Origin: Gongronella butleri
Lineage: Eukaryota; Mucoromycota; Mucoromycetes; Mucorales; Cunninghamellaceae
Direction: 5' to 3'
DNA: 64,000 nucleotides
Assembly (NCBI GenBank): GCA_025201375.1
Contig: JAIWZP010000039.1
Span: forward strand, 124,001-188,000
This document shows, in pieces, positions 1 through 10,552 of the stretch. Position numbers and translations under genes: made by a program. Position 1 is the first letter of the stretch; the number at the start of each line of letters is the position of its first letter. The notes under the pieces are model-generated. The model was not told the DNA's origin. It did not search any database and was given only the letters and a program-made list of their open reading frames with translations.

Positions 1-1193
1 GTTGTCCATCACTAAAAATCGGCCGTTCATTGCACGGGCATCGAGAACATCCATGACCGAAGAGATGAAAGCGATGTAGTCGGCTGTTCTCGTGCCCACG
101 ACACTCTTGACCTTTTTGCCATTTTTGGCGCTTATACAGACTTGCGGCTTACGCAGCGACAAACAAACCACACCGAGCTCGCTCATCGCGCCCATGATGG
201 TGATGTTGACACCTTTTTGGGTAGGGACCACTGCCTTGGCCGGAGTTCCCTTCTTGGACCAGCCAAATCCACGTCGGAGGTGCATGTTAAAACCAGCTTC
301 ATCAAGAAACACACACGATGACAAATAGTCCAAGTCAGGTAGGCTGTTCCACTGCAGCAAGGTCTCGCGTCGCAGATCCAAGACACGATCCGAGGCGCGA
401 GCGGCAGGCAATTTCTCCAGTTTCTTCAGAGTAAGTTTGCAATGTTCGACGGCGTGCTTTCGCAGACCAGAGAGAGTAATTGTAAAGCCGTCAAACTTGC
501 TGGCAAGCATGTCACGGGCTTCTTCCAACGTAGCCGCATTTTTCGCTTCCCAAAATTCAATCAAGGCCTGTGTGTGCTCCTGGAAGAGCTTCCGGTTGCC
601 ACCGCGACTATGCCCTGCACCTGACACCGGAACTCGTTGCTCTGCATCTTCGCGGTAGCGTTTGACGTACGACTGGGCTGTACGAACCACAATGCCCACA
701 GATAAGCCCGCGTCTTTCGCCGTCATGCCTGATAAAATTAAAATTGTTGTGAATGCTCTTTTTTATTTTTGTTCGTTTTTTTGAAGCATTTACCTTGCTC
801 AATGACCAAGTGGATGAGCTTCTCCACCTGCTCTGCGGTGTATTTTCGATACTTGCCACGCTTGGCCGTAAGGGGCAGCGGCGTCGTCTCTTCGGGGCGA
901 TCCTTGCAGATGGACGAAATGGGCACTACGGGCCTCACATACGTCTCCTGGTAGCTCATGAGCGTCATAATTGGTGCATCAGCTTGTTTAGCCCAGTCAT
1001 TTTCCACGACCTTGTATTGAACTTGCGGATCAGACACGGTTGCTTCCATATCCATAGTCTCGCTCGAGATTTCTTCCATCAGATCATCCACTTGTGCAAA
1101 ACTGAAGTCGTGCACGAAGGGATCATTTTCATATTGATCATCTTGATCATCATCTTGGTCAATTGGCACTCTGTAATTCCAGTTAGCGGACAT
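1..1193 (-). CDS. Tc1/IS630-type DDE transposase, 3' part beyond window
   Basis: Two exons, 1193-794 and 728-1, joined across an intron with GT donor and CAG acceptor; the reading frame continues across the junction. The ATG at 1193 is chosen because upstream codons are T/A-rich non-coding sequence. The N-terminal ~100 residues are acidic and look specific to this element. A helix-turn-helix follows (YTAEQVEKLIHLVIEQG, then AKDAGLSVGIVVRTAQ), then the catalytic core with FLDEAGFN (first Asp) and, at the very edge, VMDN (second Asp). The third catalytic residue lies outside the window. Known for the family: cut-and-paste transposition at TA targets in the nucleus. The frame is open, so this copy may be intact, but that cannot be shown here. 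Confidence 0.85.
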
Positions 1194-1390
1194 CTTGAGG
1201 AAAAGTAACAACTGCAGCAAAAAAAAAAAAACAGATTGGCATCGTGCTTTATATTTTTTATGTGCCACAAAACGCCAATTTATGGCGCCGCTGTGATTTT
1301 TTTTCCAGGTGTCACGCTTGTCGTAATCCTTTTTATTGCGCACAAAGCAAAACTGACACCAAAATAGCTGTTTTTCGCTTACTATACAAC

Positions 1391-2110
1391 ATGTTTGCGT
1401 TCTTTGAGCCTATGGAGATTGACTCACATCTGTGCAATGGGCACCATGAGTCCATACCGATGCAGACTTTTTCTTCGAATACAGAAGAATTGCCGTTATA
1501 CACCACGGGTATGACCCGTTTCACGGATACGCCGGCCCTTTCCCCGAACCTGACGCTATACACAGAGAGACTGACCACCTCCAAGGATATGACGGTCTCT
1601 TCTACGGATACGCCGGCCCTTTCCCCGAGCCTGGCGCTATCCACAGAGAGACTGACCACCTCCAAGGATATGACGGTCTCTTCTACGGATACGCCGGCCC
1701 TTTCCCCGAGCCTGGCGCTATCCACAGAGAGACTGACCACCTCCAAGGATATGACGGTCTCTTCTGCGGATATGGTGTCCCCTCCTTTGGACACGTTGGC
1801 CACTACCACGAAAATGGGCACTTTTACGGCTCTTGTGGCTACTTCTAGTCCGACTCTTAACAGACGACTGGGGCCACTTCCGACACGTGGCCGGAAACCG
1901 TTGAGTTCGGATGCCAAGCTTCAAATTTTTAAGAAGTACGTAATGGCGCCCAAAGAAAAGCGACCATCCGCGCGTGCATTGGCCGTCCAGCTTGGAATAA
2001 AGAGCAAGACGACAGTGATCAAGTACGCGCGTGCGTTTCACCGCCAGGCGCCCATTGATTTGATTCGAATTGAGGATCCGGAGCTGTATTTTCAATTGAC
2101 ATCGCAATAA
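1391..2110 (+). CDS. Repeat-containing protein with C-terminal HTH, divergent from the transposase
   Basis: A 239-residue product in one exon. I do not recognise the family. Residues ~44-124 are three near-identical 27-residue tandem repeats rich in Ser, Thr and Pro. Residues ~160-225 are basic with helix-turn-helix character (RGRKPLSSDAKLQIFKKY, then ARALAVQLGIKSKTTVIKYARAF), resembling the N-terminal HTH of Tc1/IS630 transposases. The frame stays open upstream to about 1244, but the ATG at 1391 is the first plausible start after a T-rich stretch. It is divergent from the transposase at 1193, about 200 bases apart, so it could be a second ORF of the same element or a host gene. There is no catalytic domain. 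Confidence 0.6.
   Translation: MFAFFEPMEIDSHLCNGHHESIPMQTFSSNTEELPLYTTGMTRFTDTPALSPNLTLYTERLTTSKDMTVSSTDTPALSPSLALSTERLTTSKDMTVSSTDTPALSPSLALSTERLTTSKDMTVSSADMVSPPLDTLATTTKMGTFTALVATSSPTLNRRLGPLPTRGRKPLSSDAKLQIFKKYVMAPKEKRPSARALAVQLGIKSKTTVIKYARAFHRQAPIDLIRIEDPELYFQLTSQ
1522..1764 (+). repeat. Three tandem 81-bp repeats inside the coding region
   Basis: Copies begin near 1522, 1603 and 1684 with an exact 81-base period. Copies 2 and 3 are almost identical; copy 1 differs at a handful of positions. The period is a multiple of three, so copy-number change would keep the frame. Confidence 0.95.
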
Positions 2111-2229
2111 AGCGCTATCGCAGTCTTTTTTTTTTTTTGGTGTTTTTTTGGTGATTTTGTGTTCCGACTGTTATTTGAACACACGTGTATGGCTTTGCAT
2201 AGGGTACGACGAATGACAAGAAAAAGCGG

Positions 2230-2665
2230 CCAACAACTGCTGCCAAAAACGGCCAAAAATGGCCACATCTCAATGCCTGCAGAGATCAACGTAAGGTTCC
2301 ATGGGCGACGATCAAAAAACGGCCAAAAACGACCACATCCCAATGCCTGCAGAGATCAATGTAAGGTTCCATGGGCGATGATCAAAAAAACGGCCAAAAA
2401 CGGCCAACAAAAACGGCCAAAAACGACCACATCCCAATGCCTGCAGAGATCAATGTAAGGTTCAATGGGCGATGATCAAAAAACGGCCAAAAACGGCCAA
2501 CAAAAACGGCCAAAAACGACCACATCCCAATGCCTGCAGAGATCAATGTAAGGTTCCATGGGCGACGATCAAAAAACGGCCAAAAACGGCCATATCCCAA
2601 TGCCTGCAGAGATCAACGGAAGGTTCCATGGGCGACGATCAAAAACGGCCAAAAGTGGCCAGTCG
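2230..2665. repeat. Minisatellite of about five 70-94 bp units
   Basis: The core CAATGCCTGCAGAGATCAA starts at 2271, 2341, 2435, 2528 and 2598, so spacing is 70, 94, 93 and 70. The core is followed by AAGGTTCCATGGGCGA. Units are joined by runs of GGCCAAAAAC, which are present once or twice more in the long units. Short ORFs through it on both strands are a by-product of the repeat. Confidence 0.95.
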
Positions 2666-2879
2666 CATATTGACTTTTTTGTTGTCGCACTCTTTGGCAG
2701 GCATTTCCCTCCGCGCGGACGCTGCGATTGACAATTTTTGTCGCACATCGCACATCGCACAACGCAATGGCGTCCTATTGTTACACAGTTGACAAGGGCG
2801 CATCGAATAAATTTCAGGAGCAATCTTTATCCCCTTTTTTTGCGCAATTTTTTTTTTTTTTTTGAACAATCGTACTAAA

Positions 2880-3872
2880 ATGCCCAGGCCCAAGAAAATC
2901 TACTCTGCCGAAACAAAGAATAATGTAGTCAATCATATACTGGAAACCCGATGTAGCGGTCGTGCTGCTGCAAAGAAATTTGGTGTGTCAATTCGCATTG
3001 CTCAACGATGGTATCAAGATTTCACCAAACCCAACCGCGTGGCCTCCAGCAAAAAGAAGAACCAAATCTGTGATGAGCATAAAGCTTACATTCAAAAAAA
3101 AATTGATGGCACTAACACTGTATTGACGGTTGTCGACATCCACAAGGACCTCTGTGCGCAATTCGAGAACCTCAAGGTCAGCAAGGCTGCCATTAGCTCG
3201 TGCATCAAGAACAATTTTACAATCTCCTTGTCAATGCGCCCAACTCCTCTGTCTGTTGATTATGATGAAACCATTGAACGAGAAGATTTCCTTGTTGGAT
3301 GGGCAAACCCAGCCATGGACTACTTGCGAAACTGCATCTTTTTTGACGAAATGACTTTTGATTTGTTCGATTGTCACGTTCCTTACGACGCGCCTGCCAA
3401 ACAGCCAAAAATTCCTCAGCAAACACGGAAAGCCATGGTTGCGATTTGTTCTGTAGGTGTTGCCAGTTTCAGACTGCAAGTTCCGCACCACCAAGATTGC
3501 CATGACGACCAATATTGCAAGTTTCTGTGTGACACGCTTGATCAATTGGAGCACGGTTATCGTGGCTGCTTCGTCATCGTCAACGGTCTGTCATTAGACA
3601 AAAATTCTTTTGTCCACCAATATGCAACCATGAAAGGCTTCAAATACTTGCGAATTCCGCGTGTCGATTGTGAATTGGACCCATGCAAGCAATTTTGGAA
3701 GGTGATGCTCTCAAATGTTGACCGTAAAGCAGGTGACTCCACTACGACTGTACGATTTAACAACGCGTTGAGCTTAATAGACCCGCATTGCTTAGAAGAT
3801 ATGATTACTAAATGTGAAAGTAACTTTAGACAGTACTTCACTACTACGCTGCGCAATTCAAAAACAAACTAA
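2880..3872 (+). CDS. Tc1/IS630-like transposase with degenerate catalytic triad
   Basis: A 330-residue uninterrupted product starting at an ATG 16 bases after a long T tract. The N-terminal ~55 residues form a helix-turn-helix (CSGRAAAKKFGVSIRIAQRWYQ) typical of Tc1/IS630 transposases. The catalytic core keeps its shape. Asp156 lies in FFDEMTF. The strand that normally reads MDN reads IVNG, so position 235 is Asn. The E of the usual PxE/W block is Lys270 in DPCKQFW. Spacing from 235 to 270 is exactly 34 intervening residues, as in DD34E enzymes. Two of three metal ligands are therefore lost while the frame is open. It is either a recently decayed copy or a retained DNA-binding derivative. Confidence 0.8.
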   Translation: MPRPKKIYSAETKNNVVNHILETRCSGRAAAKKFGVSIRIAQRWYQDFTKPNRVASSKKKNQICDEHKAYIQKKIDGTNTVLTVVDIHKDLCAQFENLKVSKAAISSCIKNNFTISLSMRPTPLSVDYDETIEREDFLVGWANPAMDYLRNCIFFDEMTFDLFDCHVPYDAPAKQPKIPQQTRKAMVAICSVGVASFRLQVPHHQDCHDDQYCKFLCDTLDQLEHGYRGCFVIVNGLSLDKNSFVHQYATMKGFKYLRIPRVDCELDPCKQFWKVMLSNVDRKAGDSTTTVRFNNALSLIDPHCLEDMITKCESNFRQYFTTTLRNSKTN

Positions 3873-5876
3873 ATAAAAAAAAGGGCGGTTGGGTGGGCAA
3901 AGGAAGTTTTTTAATGATTTTGGGTGAAACGCGTCTTTTTTCGAGGAGGACACGCGTTTGAGATTCCAAACTAAAACCTTTAAAAGAGCGTCGCCAAAGA
4001 CGCGAAATGTGCCGAGGAAACGCGAGGACGACGCGTTATTGCTGAGTTAGTACCAAATTTATGCAATTAGTGACACGCGTCATTTCTCAACGACAAAGTG
4101 TGTTAGGAGCCCCAAATTAATACCACGAACGGAGTCACTCTTGATGCTTTGTTTGTGCAAGTGGATCAGCCAATTGAGCTTCGATTACCCAAACAATTTG
4201 CGCACCTCACACTACCAATCTGCGCGCCTCACACCACCAGTTTGCGTGCACCACACCACCAATCTGCGCGCCCCACACTAACAATCTGCGTGCCCCACAA
4301 TTCCAATTTGCGCTCACCTCAATTCCACTTTGCGCGTGCTCAATTTGCTTTGCGCGTGGAAAAATTTACTTTGCGTGCAGAAAAAAAAATACTGCCCGCC
4401 AACTAAATGGACAAATACAGTACATGATATGATACTGTAATAATACAGTATGATACAGTATTATTATGTCGTCGCCTCTTCTTGCGAATTGTGCCGGTTT
4501 CATCACCGAGATGATCCACGAAAAAATGTCGAGACTCGAGAGCAGCCTGTGTTGAATTTGTGAAAATATTATCATATCGTTCTGTAATTCGCAATACGTA
4601 CAGTATCATACGGTAATTTTGGATTCATCCAGACAACAGGTCAATGAATATCTGCGTTTTAACGATTCATTGGAAAGAGATGATCGGGAAAAGCCAAATG
4701 GCAAAGTTTGGAGGCAATCCATCAAGGTTTTTTTGGTGATCTCCGTTGCATTCGCGAAAAATCAGAAAATCTTTGAACTTGAGAACAACGGTCAAAGTAT
4801 GATATGATAGAAGACTATAAATCTTTTAAAAAAGCAATGAACAAGCGCCCATGAAAATGCACAAAGGAACTATTTTTCATGATTTTGTGATTTTACACTG
4901 AAAATAAATCATTTACTGTGATTCATGCAAGCATGCATTTTTTTTAATCGCAATGGACAGAACCTGACGCACGCGTGGTGGCGTGATTTCTACAGTATGC
5001 CCGCAGCAGAGTTATCAGTCCACGGCACCACGGGGTACCGTATCATAAAATATTGTCCATTATCATATTGTTGAGCAAACAACGCGCGATTGCCTTTGTT
5101 ACGAGGCAAATTCTGTCCATCGTGTATGCAATGCTGATGGAGAGTCCTGTCTGGTGCGTGCCTGAGTGCATGTCTTTTAAAGGTCCCAATCCAATTATAA
5201 ATTTGCAACCTAGCGCTAGATTTGTGAAAATCTCAAAGTTTTGCTCTGAGGCCATTCCCATCTCCTCGCAAGCTCCGTTTTTTTTTTTTTTTTTTTTCCC
5301 TGAGAACGTGAGTACAGTATGATAATGGAAAGCAGGATTGTCCAAGGACTAGAGTATACTGTGTTTGGTGGTGGTCTGGCCACTATTTTGCAACAAAAAT
5401 CATGTGGACCCCGTTTTAGTCTGATTTGCATGTGGATGCGCTCGTCAAGTTCTTGGGACGGCGCAGGGATCTTGAACCACGGAGATCCAGGACGCACCTT
5501 GTTTTTTTCTCAAAAGTTCCAGACAGCCAGAAACGCGGCGTATGAGCGCACAAAAACAAAGTGGAGCGACGCGTACGTTGATGAGTGCGCGACAAGTACC
5601 AGCTACCTATGTTTTTGACGTGATCTGGAGAGGCACAGCATCGAGTAGCACCCTGCAGGGTCTGGGCGGTGTTGATTTCTGTCAATCCAAGCATGTGGGT
5701 GCACATGGCCCACGCGCAAATTTGTGTAACCTTGATTGCATTGATGAGTCGCAAAAAAGATCGAGGACACTGATTGGGCAGAGTGGTGACAGGGTCACTT
5801 GGAATTGATTGCGGTGCTGGAAAAAGCCTCTTCATTCATTTTTCTTTCTTTCACCCTTTTTTTTTTTTCAAGCACG
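3873..5876. other. No supported gene; repeat remnants and MetH upstream region
   Basis: It contains one copy (reverse orientation) of the 150-bp CCTCGGCACATTTCGCGTC family at about 3945-4070, a short tandem array at 4192-4370, AT-rich stretches with scattered TACTGTA/TATGATAC words at 4410-4620 and 4990-5060, and segments resembling repeats elsewhere in the window (4520-4960). The last few hundred bases before the MetH start carry long T runs. No ORF here has codon structure or recognisable motifs. Confidence 0.6.
4192..4370. repeat. Imperfect ~21-bp tandem array
   Basis: About eight diverged copies of a unit like CACACCACCAATCTGCGCGCC run head to tail and decay toward the 3' end. Non-coding as far as can be seen. 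Confidence 0.8.
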
Positions 5877-7258
5877 ATGCCAGAATCGATTGGTAGGGCG
5901 ACACGACCGACTGAACAAGGGGCAAGGGCACTGACTTTTTCTTGTATAGATATCTTTGCGTACTTGGACAAGACGCTCAAAGAGCGAATTATGATGCTGG
6001 ACGGTGCCATGGGCACGGTAAGTTTTGACAGGCGCCTTTTTTTTTTCTTTTGCCACACAGGGAAGACACGGTCCTGTTTTGCTCACAATACCCTTGTTGG
6101 CCATTTTTAATAGATGGTTCAACGTCTCAAGCTCGAAGAAAAGCACTTTCGTGGTAAATAAATGCAAAATACAAGGAAAAAAAAAGAAGCGAGGCATCGA
6201 GCGGTGTGTTCACGCTGGTGTTCCTCTTATCTAGGCACGGAATTCACGGATTGGAAGAAGGAGTTGCGTGGCAACAACGATTTGTTGACGCTGACGCTCC
6301 CTGACGCTATTTACACGATTCATCGGCAATATTTGGAGGCTGGTTCCGACATGGTGGAGACTAACACGTTCAGTTCGACGAGCATTGCGCAGCTCGACTA
6401 TGGGTTGGAAGATTATGCGTACCGCCTCAACAAGGAGGGCGCGGCGCTTGCCAAGCGCGCGTGTCTCGATGTTTGGGAGGCGACGGGTGTCCCCCGCTTC
6501 GTGTGTGGCGCCATTGGCCCCACCAACCGCACCGCGTCCATCTCGCCCTCCGTCGAGAACCCTGCCTACCGTAACGTGACCTTTGACGAGCTCGTTGTCG
6601 CCTATGCCGAGCAAACGCGCGGTCTTTTGGATGGCGGTGCCGACATTCTTCTTGTCGAGACCATTTTTGACACCCTCAATGCCAAGGCCGCCATCTTTGC
6701 CATTGATCTTGTCATGGAGGAAGACAAGTAAAGCACAGTCAATCATTATTTACTTGATTTACTCATTTTTTTTCTTCATTTTTTAGCCGCCCTCGTGTGC
6801 CCATCTTCATATCCGGCACCATTGTCGATCAGAGTGGCCGCACGCTGTCTGGTCAGACGGGTGAAGCGTTTGTCACGTCCCTGAGCCACGCCAACCCCAT
6901 TGCCATTGGTCTCAATTGTGCGCTTGGCGCTCCCCAGATGAAGCCTTTTATCCAAAACATCAGCCGCTTCACGGATGCTCACATCATTTGCTACCCCAAT
7001 GCTGTAAGAAGGAATTGTCCCCACTGGATTGTGTGTCTTCGCTAATTTTTTGTTGTGTCGTTAGGGTCTTCCTAATGCGATGGGTGAATACGACGAGAGC
7101 CCCGAACAAATGGCCAAGAATGTCGAGCCTTTTGCCAAAGAAGGTCTTGTCACCATTGTTGGTGGCTGCTGTGGTACGACCCCTGACCATATCAAGGTAA
7201 GAAAAATCAAGGATCAAGGAGATACAAAGGGCAAAAAATTCATTGGGTGCGCGGGATT

Positions 7259-7338
<80 letters not shown>

Positions 7339-10300
7339 TTAGGCTGTCGCGGAAGCGGTTCAAAAGTACAAGCCTCGCGCCAGACCGACAGATGTGCCCG
7401 ACGAAATGGTGATTTCTGGACTTGAGATTCTGCGCATGAACCAAACGACGGGTTTTGTCAATGTGGGTGAGCGCTGTAACGTTGCTGGCTCGCGCAAGTT
7501 CTGCCGCCACATTCTCAAGGGCGAGTACGAAGAAGCACTTGCAATTGCGCGCTCGCAGGTGGAGAATGGCGCGCAGGTTGTCGATTGTAACTTTGACGAA
7601 GGTCTGTTGGACGGCAAGGCCGCAATGACGCGCTTCCTCAATCTGATCGCGTCCGACCCCGACTGCGCGCGCGTGCCGCTCATGATCGACTCGTCCAACT
7701 TTGCCGTCATTGAGGCCGGTCTCAAGTGTGCCCAGGGCAAATGTATTGTCAATTCCATTTCCCTCAAGGAAGGCGAGGAAGACTTTATCAAAAAAGCCAA
7801 GATCATCAAGCGCTTTGGTGCTGCCGTCGTCGTCATGGCCGTAAGCGCTTCATTTTCTTTTTAAAAAAAAGGCATTGGCTGATTTTTTCCCCTTTTTCTT
7901 TCTTTTTTCTATTAGTTTGACGAGGTGGGTCAGGCTGCCGAGGCCGATCGCAAGCTTGAAATCTGTACGCGCTCGTACCGCATCCTTGTCGACCGTGTTG
8001 GGTAAGTTCTTGGACGCGTTTGGACGTCCATTCATTGACGCGTTCTTATTCCTCGCTTTTTTTTTAGATTCAATCCCCAGGACATCATCTTTGATCCCAA
8101 CATTTTGACCATTGCCACCGGCATGGGTAAAGAATCTCATCACGAATATGGATGGCTCAAAACAAACTTTCTGACGCGCTTTTCTTTTTTTTTCTTTTTT
8201 TGTTTTCCAGAGGAGCACAACAACTATGCTGTTGAATTCATCGAGGCATGCCGCGGCATCAAGCGCGATTTGCCCGGTGCCAAGATCAGCGGTGGTGTGT
8301 CCAATTTGTCGTTTGCGTTCCGTGGCATGGACAAGGTGCGTGAGGCGATGCACTCTGTGTTTTTGTTCCACACCGTGCAGGTTGGCATGGACATGGGCAT
8401 TGTCAATGCCGGTTTCTTGACCGTGTACGACGACATTCCCAAGGACTTGCTGCAGCTGTGCGAGGACGCCGTGTGGAACCGCGACCCCGACGTCACCGAG
8501 AAATTGCTCGAATACGCGAAAGCCCACTCCAAGGACGCCAAAAAGGACGAGGACCAGGAAGAATGGCGCACGTGGCCCGTCACTGAGCGCATCTCTCACG
8601 CGCTCGTCAAGGGTATCATGAAACACATTCTCGAAGATACCGAGGAGGCGCGCCAGGACAAGGAAAAGTACCCGCGCGCTCTCAATGTCATTGAAGGTCC
8701 GCTCATGTCGGGCATGAACGTCGTTGGCGACCTCTTTGGCAAGGGCAAGATGTTTTTGCCCCAAGTCATTCGCTCTGCTCGGTAAAAAAAAAAAAAAAAA
8801 AAGCAAAAAAATGAATGAAGTGTTTTGACTCTATCTATTTTTTTTATCAATTTAGTGTGATGAAAAAAGCTGTTGCGCACTTGGTCGAGTTCATCAAGAT
8901 CGAAAAGGAGCAAGATCTTGCTGCGTCTGGCGGTGAAGGCGAGATCAAGGGCAATGGCACGATTGTGATGGCGACGGTCAAGGGCGACGTGCACGACATT
9001 GGCAAGAACATTTGCGGCGTTGTGCTCGGATGCAACAACTATCGTGTGATTGACATGGGCGTGATGGTGCCTGTCGACAAGATTATTGCGACGGCCATTG
9101 AGGAAAAGGCGGACATTGTGGGTCTTTCTGGCCTGATCACGCCGTCTCTCGAGGAAATGGTGATTGTTGCCAAGGAATTCCAAAAGGCGGGCCTCAAGAT
9201 CCCCATTTTGATTGGCGGTGCAACGACCAGCAAGATGCACACGGCCGTGAAAATTGCGCCTCAATACCAATCGCCCGTGGTTTATGTGCTTGACGCGTCG
9301 CGGAGCGTGCCTGTGGCGGCGAGCCTGTTGGACGACAATTTACGCGAGGATTTCGCCGACGACGTGCGCGAAGAATACGATGAATTGCGCGAAGAATACT
9401 ATGAAGGCCTCGATGAGAAGCGTATTTTGTCACTGGAGGCTGCGCGTGAGAAGAAGATGCAGATCGATTGGGCGATCAACCCTCCCCCAGGCAAGCCAAC
9501 GTACATGGGCACCAAGGTGTATGACAATTTCGACTTGAATTTGCTTTTGAAGCACATTGATTGGAACCCGTTCTTCCAAGTGTTCCAATTGCGTGGTCGC
9601 TACCCGAATCGCGGCTATCCCAAGATCTTTGACGACGAATCCGTGGGTCCCGAGGCGCGTCGTGTGTTTGACGACGCGCAGGCCATGCTCAAGGACATTA
9701 TCAAGAACAAGTCGCTGCAGGCACGCGGCATCGTCGGCTTTTACCCGGCCAATGCCGTGGGCGATGATATCGAGGTGTACACGGACGAGACCCGCGACGA
9801 GGTGGCCGCCACTTTTTACGGTTTGCGCCAGCAATCCGAAAAGGAGACCGACGAGCCCTACTATTGTCTGTCCGATTTCATCGCGCCAAAGAGCACGGGC
9901 ATTGCCGATTATATCGGCATGTTTGCCGTCAGCACCGGTTTTGGCTGCGACGAGCTTTGTGCCAAATACGACGCTGACCAGGACGACTACAATTCCATCA
10001 TGGCCAAGGCTTTGGCCGATCGTCTTGCTGAGGCCTTTGCCGAGTACCTGCACGAGGAGGTGCGCAGGTCCGATTGGGGCTACGCGTCCGAGGAGGTGCT
10101 GTCGTCAGCCGATTTGTTTGCTGTGCGATACCAGGGCATCCGTCCCGCCCCCGGCTACCCATCGCAGCCTGATCACACCGAGAAAAAGACAATGTGGGAT
10201 CTCGGCGCCATTGGCGAGAAAACGGGCATCTCACTCACCGACTCGCTCGCCATGGACCCCGCCGCAAGCGTCAGCGGCCTCTACTTTGGCCACGAAAAGA

Positions 10301-10422
10301 GCACCTACTTTGCCGTCGGCAAAATCGACAAGGACCAAATCACAGACTATGCCAACCGCAAGAACATGCCCGTCAAGGACGTTGAAACCTGGCTCAACAC
10401 CATCCTTGCCTATGATAATTAG
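5877..10422 (+). CDS. metH: Cobalamin-dependent methionine synthase (MetH type)
   Basis: Transfers the methyl group of 5-methyltetrahydrofolate to homocysteine through methylcobalamin, in the cytosol. Eleven exons: 5877-5892, 5950-6017, 6114-6153, 6235-6727, 6787-7003, 7065-7196, 7343-7840, 7916-8001, 8068-8126, 8211-8781, 8856-10422. All junctions are GT-AG and in phase, giving 1,248 residues, the usual MetH length. The homocysteine domain has zinc ligands Cys250 (LNCALG) and Cys313/Cys314 (GGCCGTTP). The pterin domain begins at exon 7 ([11 protein letters not shown]). The cobalamin domain has the lower-ligand motif DVHDIGKN with His773. The AdoMet reactivation domain ends in [15 protein letters not shown]. 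The 16-base first exon is inferred because splicing it gives [19 protein letters not shown], which fits the family N-terminus. All catalytic residues that I can place are present. Confidence 0.95.
7262..7335 (+). repeat. ~74-base uninterrupted T tract in MetH intron 6
   Basis: The tract occupies half of the 7197-7342 intron and ends six bases before the TTAG acceptor. It is the longest homopolymer in the window. Its exact length may be affected by sequencing or assembly. Confidence 0.9.
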
Positions 10423-10502
10423 ACCCTTTTTTTTTTAATTTATTTTCATAAAATGCTTGATTTCTATTTTTCGTTTTCTTTTTACTCAATGTGTGAGAAT
10501 GG

Positions 10503-10552
10503 GCGTGTGTGTGTGCGTGCGTGCGTGCGTGTGTGTGTGTGTGTGTGTGTGG
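10503..10552. repeat. GT/GC microsatellite
   Basis: Alternating GTGTGTGCGTGCGTGC followed by at least ten GT units. A purine-pyrimidine alternation of this kind can form Z-DNA; that is inference. Confidence 0.95.

Noticed and set aside
1333..1917. 194-codon ORF antisense to the repeat protein
   Set aside because: Its repeats are the reverse reading of the 81-bp tandem units; the + strand frame has the HTH and a better start.
2230..2665. 70-94 bp repeats considered as a CRISPR array
   Set aside because: Repeats are contiguous minisatellite units; the variable part is itself repetitive.
2472..2792. 106-codon ORF through the minisatellite
   Set aside because: It only reads the repeat units; no independent coding evidence.
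4192..4370. Direct repeats considered as a CRISPR array
   Set aside because: Units are adjacent without spacers, diverged, and the genome is eukaryotic.
7850..8806. 318-codon ORF on the minus strand across MetH introns
   Set aside because: Overlaps in-phase MetH exons and T-rich introns; no protein-like features.
9430..10053. 207-codon ORF antisense to MetH, and 293-codon ORF in another frame at 9557-10438
   Set aside because: Both overlap the MetH cobalamin/activation exon, which has unambiguous conserved motifs.
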